This document shows, one piece after another, positions 6,473 to 13,131 of a DNA stretch of 64,000 nucleotides. Source of the DNA: JAOPZW01 sp963851295 (GTDB lineage Bacteria > Actinomycetota > Thermoleophilia > Solirubrobacterales > Solirubrobacteraceae); the NCBI GenBank assembly GCA_963851295.1, contig CAWKOS010000013.1, forward strand, positions 1-64,000, in the 5' to 3' direction. Position numbers and translations under genes: made by a program. A model generated the notes under the pieces. The model was not told the origin of the DNA. It did not search any database and was given only the letters and a program-made list of their open reading frames with translations. Each line of letters opens with the position of its first letter. The stretch's first letter is position 1.

Positions 6473-9019
6473 CTACTCGCCCACGTGGGCCGTGCTGGCC
6501 CGCTTGGGCACCTTGATCGAGTACTTCGACGGCTTGATCGGCACCGTCGGGTTGTCGATCTTGCCGAGGCGGTTGATGAGCTTGATCCACTGGTCGGGCT
6601 TGAGGACCGAGTCGAGCTGCTTGCCCAGCTTGCTGTTGGAACCGTAGAGCGGTTGGAAGCCGACGTGGATGTGATCGTTGTGGTCGGGCAGCGAGAGCGT
6701 GTTGTCCGCCCCGTCGAAGGTCATCAGGGAGATGATCTGGTGGGGCTTCATGGTGCCCTGCAGGGTCAGCAGGCGGCGGATCGTGATGTCGGTGATCGAG
6801 CCGGGGCCCTGGTGGCCGAGGATCGGGATCCCGTTGATGGCGGCGATGTCGACGGCGTTGCCCGAGGAGTGCTCGGAGACGTTGCCCGAGGTCGTCAGGT
6901 AGCTGTGGCCGCACTCCAGCGCCGAGACGGTGGGCTTCAGGCCGCTGGCCGAGAGGAACTCCAGCGTGGCGAGCACGCGGCGGTCGATGGTGCCGGCCTT
7001 GATGTCGCGCCGGCCGCAGTCATAGATCTGCACCGACGGGTCGGTGAGGACGCGGTGGGCGAGCGCCTCCTTGCTCATGAGCAGGATCTGGCCGATCGAC
7101 GGGTTCTTTGAGTCCGGGCCCCAGAACGGGTTCTTGCCGGCGGCGCGGTAGATGGCGGTGGACTCCAAGAGCTTCCAGCCGTCGAGGATCGGCTTGGGGT
7201 CAACGCGCGGGGCGCCGCGGCCGGCGGGGCGGATCTCGAAGAGCATGTGGGGCGCCATCTTCTGCTCGGTGCGCCCGATGCGCCCCAGGATGGTGCCGGC
7301 GATGACCTTGCTACCGGGCTTGAGGCGCTTGAGCACGACGTCGGAGCGCTTCAGGCCGTAGACGCCGCTGAAGTACGACTTGAAGGTGGTGTAGCCCGGG
7401 ATGACGCTGCCCGCGTTGAGCAGCTGCTCCTCGCCGCCGGCGCCATAGGCGGCCGGGCGGCTCGGGTTGGCGAAGACGCGCTCCTTGTGGAGGTCGACGC
7501 TGACCGCGGCCGGCGTGGCGGCCTGGCTGGCGGCCGAGGGCGACTTGACCTGCCTGCCGGCGCTGGCCGGGGCGGTCGGCGCGGGGTCCTTCTTGGGCGC
7601 CCCGAGGTGCAGCTCCTTCTTGACCTGCGACGAGGAGACGGTCTTCTCCTTGGGCACCGGGTAGGCGAGCGAGAGCTTCTTCAGGTGCGCGTAGGTGTAG
7701 GTGTTGCCGTAGACGTCGCGCAGCTGGATGAACTTGCCGAGGCGGTCGGTGCGCCCCATCTTGACGATCTTGCCGTCCTGGACGGCGATGACGGGCGAGC
7801 CGGCCTTGGCGAAGATGTTGATGCCGCGGCGCGTGCTGTTCGACGCGACGGGCAGCGCCGCGTTCTGGCCCTTCTTCATGTGCTTCTTGGCGATCGCGTT
7901 GTCGTCGATGTCGTCGGCGTAGCGCGCCTTGGCGTGCACGGGGAAGTGGCCCTGCGTCAGCCCGGTGAGCGAGCCGACGAGGTCGGCGGGCAGGCCGCCA
8001 ATCAGGCGCGCGCGCATGAGGACCGAGTCGACGTACCAGTCGGCGTGGTTGTAGGCGAACACCGCGCCGCGGACGTCCTGGGCGGCGTTGGCGGCCTTCA
8101 GGTAGCGCGCGGCCGCGAAGATCGCGTCGACCGGATTGAAGGGATCCTTGCGCCCGTCGTGGTTGGCATCGACGCCGTAGCGCTTCCACGTCGAGGGCAT
8201 GAACTGCATCCAGCCCACCGCGCCGGCGGTCGAGACGTTCAGGTTGCGCCCGTAGTCGGTCTCGATCTCGTTGATCGCCGCCAGGATCTCCCAACGCACG
8301 CCGTACTCGATGCCGGCGGCCTGGTAGATCGGCAACAGGAACGGCGGGATCCGGAACTTGTCGATGAAGAAGTTCGGCACGCCGACCGGCGCGGGGCCGG
8401 GGAAGGCCTCCGAGAGCGTCGGGTTGGCGGCCGTCGGCTGACCGTCGGGCTGGCTGAGGCCGGCGTCGACCTTGGCCTTGTCGACCGCGTCCTTGGCCTT
8501 CTTCTCGGCGTCGTCCTTGGCCTTCTTGGCAGCATCGACCGGAGCTTCAGGCTTGTGCACCTTGCCCGTGGTCTGCTGCTGGACCTGCTGGCCGGCCTGC
8601 GGCTCCTGGGTGGGCGTGTTCGGCGAGGCGGCGGCGTTGCCGCTGCCGTCCGACGAGGCGCCCGACCCCGAGCCGGAGCCCGAGCCCGAGGAGGGCGACG
8701 GGCTCTTGCCGCCGTTGGGGTTGACCGTGACCGAGACCGGCGGCTGCGTCGGCGACGGCGTGGTCTGCTGGGGCGGCTGCTGCTGGGCGGGCGGGGTGAT
8801 GTCCTGGACGCTCGTGATCGGCGTCGTGATCCCCGGGATCTTGATCTGGTCGACCGGCGTGCCGGGCGGCACGTCGACGGTCACCGTGACCTGCTGGCCG
8901 CCGAGGAGCGTGACGAGGAGCGTGCGCTGCTCAGCCGACGCCGGCATCGTCGCCGCGCCGAAGCCGGCGAGCAGGAGGCCTGCCGTCGCGAGTCCGATGA
9001 GCAGCTTGCGCTTGTGCAT
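6473..9019 (-). CDS. Secreted three-module cell-wall hydrolase: lytic transglycosylase, degenerate M23, M15-like C-terminus
   Basis: An 848-residue exported protein. Signal peptide at 1-29 (KRKLLIGLATAGLLLAGFGA then A-S-A). A Pro/Gln/Ser-rich linker covers roughly 60-210. A soluble lytic-transglycosylase domain spans about 230-345, with the Glu-containing EIETDYG, AVGWMQFMPSTW and the A-Y-N-H-A motif. A split M23/LytM domain follows (about 395-460 and 570-615), where GINIFA replaces the HxxxD motif and HMLFE replaces HxHFE, so zinc ligands are missing. The C-terminal 676-790 segment has SEHSSGNAVD and DHIHVGF, a complete H-x6-D ... HxH set as in M15/D-Ala-D-Ala peptidases. It probably cleaves glycan strands and stem peptides, with the M23 part as a binding or regulatory module. 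The ATG at 9019 is set by the signal peptide. Confidence 0.88.
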   Translation of the reverse strand: MHKRKLLIGLATAGLLLAGFGAATMPASAEQRTLLVTLLGGQQVTVTVDVPPGTPVDQIKIPGITTPITSVQDITPPAQQQPPQQTTPSPTQPPVSVTVNPNGGKSPSPSSGSGSGSGSGASSDGSGNAAASPNTPTQEPQAGQQVQQQTTGKVHKPEAPVDAAKKAKDDAEKKAKDAVDKAKVDAGLSQPDGQPTAANPTLSEAFPGPAPVGVPNFFIDKFRIPPFLLPIYQAAGIEYGVRWEILAAINEIETDYGRNLNVSTAGAVGWMQFMPSTWKRYGVDANHDGRKDPFNPVDAIFAAARYLKAANAAQDVRGAVFAYNHADWYVDSVLMRARLIGGLPADLVGSLTGLTQGHFPVHAKARYADDIDDNAIAKKHMKKGQNAALPVASNSTRRGINIFAKAGSPVIAVQDGKIVKMGRTDRLGKFIQLRDVYGNTYTYAHLKKLSLAYPVPKEKTVSSSQVKKELHLGAPKKDPAPTAPASAGRQVKSPSAASQAATPAAVSVDLHKERVFANPSRPAAYGAGGEEQLLNAGSVIPGYTTFKSYFSGVYGLKRSDVVLKRLKPGSKVIAGTILGRIGRTEQKMAPHMLFEIRPAGRGAPRVDPKPILDGWKLLESTAIYRAAGKNPFWGPDSKNPSIGQILLMSKEALAHRVLTDPSVQIYDCGRRDIKAGTIDRRVLATLEFLSASGLKPTVSALECGHSYLTTSGNVSEHSSGNAVDIAAINGIPILGHQGPGSITDITIRRLLTLQGTMKPHQIISLMTFDGADNTLSLPDHNDHIHVGFQPLYGSNSKLGKQLDSVLKPDQWIKLINRLGKIDNPTVPIKPSKYSIKVPKRASTAHVGE

Positions 9020-9249
9020 GCGAAGAAGCGTCGCCCTTCGGGCGGCGCCAGGCGCGGTGACCCTAGCACGGGCCATTCTGGCCGTGCGTCGGATGTTCTG
9101 CTGTCTCTCGGAAGGCAAAAGGGGAACTCGGAAGCCTGCGGTCTGACCCGGGTGATCGGCCACACTGCCCGGCCGCTTGACCTCTTAGACGCAAGACTCG
9201 ACCGAAACATGCGCGCAATCGCGCCCGGTCGCCACGGTCTTTCGCATAG

Positions 9250-9272
9250 CTAACCCTCAAGTCGAGGGTTAG
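9250..9272. promoter_or_regulatory. Perfect inverted repeat, candidate MerR-type operator
   Basis: CTAACCCTC (9250-9258), 5-nt spacer AAGTC, GAGGGTTAG (9264-9272). It lies between divergent genes, so it is a better operator candidate than a terminator. The dyad with a central TCAAGT resembles operators of MerR-family activators. A MerR-domain protein is encoded at 13132 in this window, but no link between the two is shown. Confidence 0.4.
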
Positions 9273-9310
9273 ATTCGGCTGTTTGTCGCCCCCTCGCGAC
9301 GGCCTTCGAG

Positions 9311-9316
9311 TAGCGT
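9311..9316 (+). promoter_or_regulatory. -10 element (TAGCGT) of a probable leaderless promoter
   Basis: TAGCGT ends 7 nt before the ATG at 9324, and there is no Shine-Dalgarno sequence in between. Transcription would begin at or next to the start codon. Confidence 0.45.
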
Positions 9317-9323
9317 TCGCGCC

Positions 9324-9731
9324 ATGGTCGAGGAACCCGGTGGCGACGGCCTGCGCGAGCGCCTCACCCGGACGGGCGAGGACGCCCTCGGGAAGCTCGC
9401 ACAGGACCTGCTCGAGAACCCGCTCGTCAACGGCGCCATCGCGCGCGCCTTCGAGGCGCGCGAGAAGGCCGCGGCGGCCCAGGAGGTCGCCTTCGGCGCC
9501 CTGAACATCCCGTCGGCGGCGGACATCGAGCGTCTGACCCGGCGGGTGCGGTCGGTGTCGCAGCGCCTGGAGGGCATCGAGGACGGCGTCGATCGCCTCG
9601 ACGAGCGCCTGGCGAGCCTCAACGACGCCCTGGAGGCGATCACCAAGGAGCTCGCACAGGTGCGCAAGGCGCTGCCCAAGCCGCCGGCCGCCAAGCGCCC
9701 CGTGCACGACACGCCCGCCAGCGCGGGCTAG
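9324..9731 (+). CDS. Phasin-like coiled-coil protein
   Basis: A 135-residue soluble protein. The first half has LQDLLENP-like helix segments (KLAQDLLENPLVNGAIARAF, then a basic/Ala helix), and the middle is a heptad-rich coiled coil (QRLEGIEDGVDRLDERLASL). The tail is Pro/Lys/Ala rich, with PKPPAAKRP as in phasins and poly(hydroxyalkanoate)-granule or nucleoid-associated proteins. A similar layout with a reversed order of coil and basic tail is found in the gene at 10427. No enzyme motif. The role is inferred: granule surface or membrane/nucleoid scaffold. It is a single gene on the plus strand with its own leaderless-type promoter. Confidence 0.55.
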   Translation: MVEEPGGDGLRERLTRTGEDALGKLAQDLLENPLVNGAIARAFEAREKAAAAQEVAFGALNIPSAADIERLTRRVRSVSQRLEGIEDGVDRLDERLASLNDALEAITKELAQVRKALPKPPAAKRPVHDTPASAG

Positions 9732-9766
9732 GCGCGAAGCTCAGGCGCGCTCGCGCACGTGCGGGA

Positions 9767-10399
9767 TCACGCAACGCTCACGGGCGCGAGCGCCGGCAGC
9801 GCGGCGCGCCCGAGGCGCTCGGCCACGTCCTCGGGCTCGAGCGGGCCCTCGATGGCGACCAGGCACGCCGCCGGGATGCCCGCGCGCGCGGCGGCCGCGA
9901 GCACGGCCGCGCTCTCGAGGTCGAAGGCCAGTGCGCCCCACGCCGGGTCGCCCTCGGGGACGTCGGCCGAGGCGAGCGCGCCGGAGCGGTCGGCGCGCAG
10001 GGCGCCGGCCAGGGCGGCGTCGGGCTCGAGGGCGGCGGCCGCGCCGAGGGCGCGGCTGGCGCCGTCGACGGCGACGACGGAGGTCGCGGCCACCATTTCG
10101 CCCGCCCGCAGCGAGTCGTCGAGCGCCCACGCGCGCCCGATGCGCACGGCGCGGCGCAGGCCGAGGGCGTGCAGCTCGGCCACCACGATCGCGGCGCTCG
10201 GACCGCCGATGCCGGTGCTCTGGACGGTCAGCGGGGCGCCGTCGATCGCGGTCCCCGAGTACCCCCACAGCCCGCGGTGGTGGTTGAACATCCGGGGCGT
10301 CTCGTCGAAGAGCACGCGCGTGAGCGCCAGCGCCTGGCCGGGGTCGTCGGGGAGCAGCGCGCGCTCGGCAAGCGCCGCGGTGGGGTGGAGGTGCGCCAC
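9767..10399 (-). CDS. Nucleoside phosphorylase / nucleosidase superfamily protein
   Basis: A 210-residue protein with the PNP/uridine-phosphorylase fold signature. It has an N-terminal ALLPDDPGQALALTRVL (phosphate-loop region), MFNHHRGLWGYSGTAIDG, VQSTGIGGPSAAIVVAEL (the G-x-G-G-P-S motif near the active site) and a late FDLESAAVLAAAARAG segment, where the Glu binds the ribose hydroxyl. It is shorter than typical 240-250-residue family members. The substrate (inosine, uridine or methylthioadenosine) is not deducible. The GTG at 10399 is the start next to an overlapping divergent promoter, with -10 TATCCT 8 nt upstream and no Shine-Dalgarno. Confidence 0.75.
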   Translation of the reverse strand: MAHLHPTAALAERALLPDDPGQALALTRVLFDETPRMFNHHRGLWGYSGTAIDGAPLTVQSTGIGGPSAAIVVAELHALGLRRAVRIGRAWALDDSLRAGEMVAATSVVAVDGASRALGAAAALEPDAALAGALRADRSGALASADVPEGDPAWGALAFDLESAAVLAAAARAGIPAACLVAIEGPLEPEDVAERLGRAALPALAPVSVA

Positions 10400-10407
10400 G
10401 GCGGGCG

Positions 10408-10417
10408 AGGATAGACT
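10408..10417. promoter_or_regulatory. Overlapping divergent -10 elements
   Basis: On the minus strand TATCCT (complement of 10408-10413) lies 8 nt before the GTG at 10399. On the plus strand TAGACT (10412-10417) lies 9 nt before the TTG at 10427. The two hexamers share the base pairs 10412-10413, so RNA polymerase could open only one direction at a time. Confidence 0.45.
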
Positions 10418-10426
10418 CGGGCGACC

Positions 10427-10786
10427 TTGGCCAAGAAGGACACGAGCAAGAAGGACACGAGCAAGAAGGCCGCGGCGGAGGAGAAGAAGCCCCAGAGCCG
10501 CGGCGACGCCGTGCGCTCGGCCGCCGCGCAGGCGATCGAGGCCACGGCCGGACAGGCGGGCTTCACGCGCGAGCGCGCCCAGCAGCTCGCCGACGAGCTG
10601 GCCCACGCCGCCAACCGCTTCCGCGAGACGCTCGAGGAGCTGCGCCCGGCGGACACCGGCGAGCTGCGCACGCTGCGCGAGCGCGTCGACGAGCTCGAGG
10701 CGCGCGTCGCCAAGCTCGAGGCCGCCGGTCCGGCTCCGCGCCGGCGCACCACGGCGGCCAAGCGCCCGCCGGCGTCGTCGTCCTGA
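10427..10786 (+). CDS. Phasin-like / granule-associated helical protein
   Basis: A 119-residue protein starting at TTG. The N-terminus is strongly basic and built on a tandem 15-bp repeat encoding K-K-D-T-S twice (10433-10462). It is followed by an amphipathic helix (FTRERAQQLADELAHAANRF) and a coiled coil (LRTLRERVDELEARVAKLEA), then a basic Pro-rich tail (RRRTTAAKRPP). This resembles polyhydroxyalkanoate granule-associated proteins or H1-like DNA-binding tails. It probably pairs with the gene at 9324, given similar composition and proximity. No catalytic motif. The TTG is the only start in the frame near a -10 (TAGACT). Confidence 0.55.
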   Translation: MAKKDTSKKDTSKKAAAEEKKPQSRGDAVRSAAAQAIEATAGQAGFTRERAQQLADELAHAANRFRETLEELRPADTGELRTLRERVDELEARVAKLEAAGPAPRRRTTAAKRPPASSS

Positions 10787-10798
10787 GCGCGGCTCGCC

Positions 10799-11758
10799 GT
10801 GGCCGGGCAGCGCATCCTGATCACGGGGGTGGCGAACGCCTTCGGCGAGCGGCTGGCGCATGCGCTGGTCGGCGACGACGCGGTCGAGCGCGTCGTGGGC
10901 GTCGACACGCGCCCGGTCGACCCCGCGCTGGCCGAGCGCATCGACCTGATCGGCGCCGACCTGCGCGGCTCGGAGCTGGGGCAGCTCGTGCGCGCCGCGG
11001 CGGTTGACACCGTCGTCCACAACGACATCGTCCAGCTCGCGGAGCCCGGGCGCCCGCGCGCGAGCCTGCACGACGTCAACGTCATCGGCACCCTGCAGCT
11101 CCTCACCGCCTGCGGCCGGCTGCCGGCGCTGCGCACGATCGTCGTGCGCGGCTCGGCGGCGATCTACGGCTCCGAGCCGGGGGCGCCGTCGTTCTTCGCC
11201 GAGGCCGACGCCGACCGCTTCCCGCTGCGCACGCGCTTCCAGCGCGACGTCGGCGAGCTCGAGCGCCTCGTCGGCGCCTTCGCCCGCCGTCATGCGGCGA
11301 TCACGTGCACCGTCCTGCGCCTGCAGCCGGTGGTCGGGCCCGACCTCGACACGCCGGTCAACCGCCTGCTGCGCGCGCCCGTCGTGCCGACCATGCTCGG
11401 CTACGACCCGCGCGTGCAGCTCCTGGACGCCGAGGATGCGGTCGGCGCCCTGCGCCGCGCGGCGCTGCACCCCGTGCGCGGGGCGGTCAACGTCGCCGGC
11501 GACGGCATCGTCTCGCTCTCGCGCGCGCTGCGCCACGCGCGGCGCACGACGCTGCCGCTGGCCGCGCCGTTGTGGGGCCCGATCGTCGGCGCCGCCCGGC
11601 GCGGCGCCGGGCTGGCGCCGCTGCCCGACGAGATCGCGCGCTACCTGCGCTTCGGGCGCGGCGTCGACACGACGCGCATGCGCCGCGAGCTGGGCTTCGA
11701 GCCGCGCCACTCGACGCTCGACGCGATCGCGCGCGCGGCGGAGGTGCTCCCGGCGTGA
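10799..11758 (+). CDS. Extended SDR / NAD-dependent epimerase-like protein with altered catalytic pair
   Basis: A 319-residue extended short-chain dehydrogenase. The nucleotide-binding loop is present but degraded (ILITGVANAFGE in place of TGxxGxxG), with GADLRG after it. The strand IVVRGSAAIYGS is followed by RTRFQRDVGELERL, where the usual catalytic Y-x-x-x-K is F147 ... V151. The protein therefore may bind NAD and a sugar nucleotide without ordinary epimerase chemistry. It is followed, with a 4-nt overlap, by an acyltransferase, the same arrangement as Rv0501-Rv0502 in M. tuberculosis (from memory of that genome). The GTG at 10799 starts 12 nt after the upstream stop, so it is probably in the same transcript. 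Confidence 0.8.
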   Translation: MAGQRILITGVANAFGERLAHALVGDDAVERVVGVDTRPVDPALAERIDLIGADLRGSELGQLVRAAAVDTVVHNDIVQLAEPGRPRASLHDVNVIGTLQLLTACGRLPALRTIVVRGSAAIYGSEPGAPSFFAEADADRFPLRTRFQRDVGELERLVGAFARRHAAITCTVLRLQPVVGPDLDTPVNRLLRAPVVPTMLGYDPRVQLLDAEDAVGALRRAALHPVRGAVNVAGDGIVSLSRALRHARRTTLPLAAPLWGPIVGAARRGAGLAPLPDEIARYLRFGRGVDTTRMRRELGFEPRHSTLDAIARAAEVLPA

Positions 11759-12492
11759 CCGAGGACGACTGGGGCTTCGACCCCGACTTCGCCGGCACCG
11801 TCGCGCCCTTCTTCGACCTGCTCTACACGACGTGGTGGCGCGTGCGCGCCGCGGGCGTCGAGCACGTCCCGGACGAGGGGCCGGCGCTCGTCGTCGCCAA
11901 CCAGGCCGGCGGCCCGCCGTGGGACGCCGCCGTGCTCGCGACGGCGCTGCGCCGCCACGGCGTGCGCGCCGGCGACCCGCCGCGCTTCATGGCCCCGGGG
12001 CGGGCCTTCGAGCTGCCGTGGGCCTCGACGGCGCTGCGGCGTCTCGGCGGCGTGGCGGCGACGCCGGGCAACGCCGAGCGCCTGCTCGCCGAGGGCCGCG
12101 TCGTGATGACCTTCCCCGCGGGCGGGCGCGGGACCGGGACCGGGTACGGCGAGCGCCACCGGCTGGAGCGCCTGGGCCACGGCGGGTTCGTCGAGCTCGC
12201 GCTGCGCACCAGCGCGCCGATCGTCCCGTGCGCGCTCGTGGCCGGCGGCGCCGGCCTGGCCGACCGGGCGCTCGCGCGCGTCGCGCGCCTGCCGCGCCCG
12301 CCGCTGCCGCTGCCCGTCCCGCCGGCCCCCGCGCGCTGGCACGTCGCCTTCGGCGAGCCGGTGGCCGTCGCCCACCACGGGCCGCAGGCCGCCGACGACC
12401 GCGCGCTGGTGCTCGAGCTGGCCGACGACGTGCGTGCGCGCGTGCAGCAGAAGGTGTACCACAGCCTCGTCAACCCAGAGGGAGGGTCGTGA
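11755..12492 (+). CDS. PlsC-like lysophospholipid acyltransferase family protein, catalytic His replaced
   Basis: A 245-residue protein of the 1-acylglycerol-3-phosphate acyltransferase superfamily. The first block reads VVANQAGGPPWDAAVL: family members in this clade have N-H and the P-W-D spacing, and here Gln50 stands at the His position with Asp57 kept. The third block is FPAGGRG instead of FPEGGRG or FPEGTRG. No clear membrane helix is present apart from the hydrophobic FFDLLYTTWWRV segment near the N-terminus. The start GTG overlaps the epimerase stop (GTGA), so the genes are coupled. If the substitutions are real, the protein may bind rather than transfer acyl chains. Membrane-surface location is inferred. 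Confidence 0.78.
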   Translation: MTEDDWGFDPDFAGTVAPFFDLLYTTWWRVRAAGVEHVPDEGPALVVANQAGGPPWDAAVLATALRRHGVRAGDPPRFMAPGRAFELPWASTALRRLGGVAATPGNAERLLAEGRVVMTFPAGGRGTGTGYGERHRLERLGHGGFVELALRTSAPIVPCALVAGGAGLADRALARVARLPRPPLPLPVPPAPARWHVAFGEPVAVAHHGPQAADDRALVLELADDVRARVQQKVYHSLVNPEGGS

Positions 12493-12917
12493 TGTCAGCC
12501 CAGTTCAACTCGCCCAAGGAGTTCCGGGAGGTCATGGACCGGATCTTCTCGATGATGGACACCGATCCCGACATGGGGCCGAAGCTCAAGGCGGCCGACG
12601 TGCCGCAGCGCTTCGAGTTCTCCGACGTCGACATGGTCGTCAACATCCGCGCGGCCGCCGACGGCGAGGAGGGCAACCTGCACTGGGAGTGGACCGACGA
12701 CGTCGCCTGGGAGCCCAAGGTCAAGATGACCATGTCCTCCGAGACCGCGAACAAGTACTTCCAGGGCAAGGAGAACATCGCGATCGCGATCGCCCGCCGG
12801 CGGATCAAGACCAGCGGCGACGTCAAGGCCGCGCTCGCGCTGATCCCGATCACCAAGCCCGTCTACGCGCAGTACACGGAGGTCGTCGAGACCGAGTACC
12901 CGCACCTGAAGGTCTGA
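12492..12917 (+). CDS. SCP2 sterol-binding domain protein
   Basis: A 141-residue single-domain protein with SCP2 features: N-terminal helix (PKEFREVMDRIFSMMDTDP), the strand FEFSDVDMVVNIRAA, WEPKVKMTMSSETANKYFQGK and the C-terminal I-A-R-R-R-I-K-T-S-G-D segment typical of the domain (substrate tunnel and lipid-binding helix). SCP2 proteins bind fatty acids, acyl-CoA or sterol-like lipids. The ATG at 12492 has GGAGGG upstream and overlaps the acyltransferase stop by one base, placing it third in the epimerase-acyltransferase-SCP2 operon. A lipid-carrier role for that operon is inferred. Confidence 0.88.
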   Translation: MSAQFNSPKEFREVMDRIFSMMDTDPDMGPKLKAADVPQRFEFSDVDMVVNIRAAADGEEGNLHWEWTDDVAWEPKVKMTMSSETANKYFQGKENIAIAIARRRIKTSGDVKAALALIPITKPVYAQYTEVVETEYPHLKV

Positions 12918-12933
12918 GGCGCGACGTTTGACG

Positions 12934-12963
12934 TTGACAGCCATCGGCGCGCGCGCTTATGAC
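12934..12963 (+). promoter_or_regulatory. Strong sigma-A-type promoter
   Basis: TTGACA at 12934-12939 is followed after 18 nt by TATGAC at 12958-12963 (or TTATGA after 17 nt). It is one of the best -35/-10 pairs in the window and points at a transcript beginning near 12970, well before the next gene at 13132. Confidence 0.6.
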
Positions 12964-12967
12964 TCCG

Positions 12968-13115
12968 CTTCCGAGCAAGGCAAAAGGCCGAAGAGTGGGT
13001 GGCTCGCCACCTGCAAGGTGCCGCCCCCTCGCGGACGAGCGCCATCGGCCGACGTCGCGGGACGTTAATCCCGCGAGCGGCGGGACCCTCGTCATCGAGG
13101 TCCCGCCGCTGACTT
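12968..13115 (+). ncRNA. Candidate structured RNA (leader or small RNA), class unknown
   Basis: Downstream of a strong promoter there is a GC-rich stretch with nested pairing and no convincing ORF. GGCCGA (12986-12991) pairs with TCGGCC (13045-13050). Inside it GGTGGC (12998-13003) pairs with GCCACC, and CTCG (13028-13031) pairs with CGAG (13036-13039). Two strong hairpins close the segment. Possible readings are a small RNA ending at the terminator, or a cis-acting leader of the cyclase gene. I compared it by eye with c-di-GMP-I, cobalamin, SAM, TPP, glycine, ydaO, SRP, 6S and tmRNA patterns and found no match. Confidence 0.4.
13055..13110 (+). terminator. Two consecutive hairpins, probable terminator or attenuator
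   Basis: The first stem is TCGCGGGA (13055-13062) with TCCCGCGA (13069-13076). The second is AGCGGCGGGACC (13076-13087) with GGTCCCGCCGCT (13099-13110), extended inside by TCG/CGA. The second stem is 12 bp perfect and followed by GACTTTCC, which is only a weak T-run. Confidence 0.5.
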
Positions 13116-13131
13116 TCCGAGGCACGCGGGC

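Larger units (their letters stand above)
9020..9323. other. Divergent intergenic region between the cell-wall hydrolase and the phasin-like gene
   Basis: 304 bases without a gene. On the minus strand a TAGGGT (9060-9065 complement) is a candidate -10 for the hydrolase, giving a leader of about 40 nt. On the plus strand TAGCGT sits 7 nt before the next ATG. A perfect 9-bp inverted repeat lies at 9250-9272. The segment 9100-9215 has scattered stem potential, but I could not fit it to a known riboswitch class. Confidence 0.6.

Noticed and set aside
9100..9215. Possible cobalamin or ydaO-like riboswitch
   Set aside because: Short stretches (GGGGAAC, GCTTGACCTC) recall these classes, but the core pairing and box order do not fit, and the strand points to the phasin-like gene rather than the wall hydrolase.
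12968..13115. c-di-GMP-I riboswitch upstream of the cyclase
   Set aside because: GGCAAAAGG is similar to a GEMM segment, but the GNRA hairpin and receptor are missing; kept only as an unassigned structured RNA.
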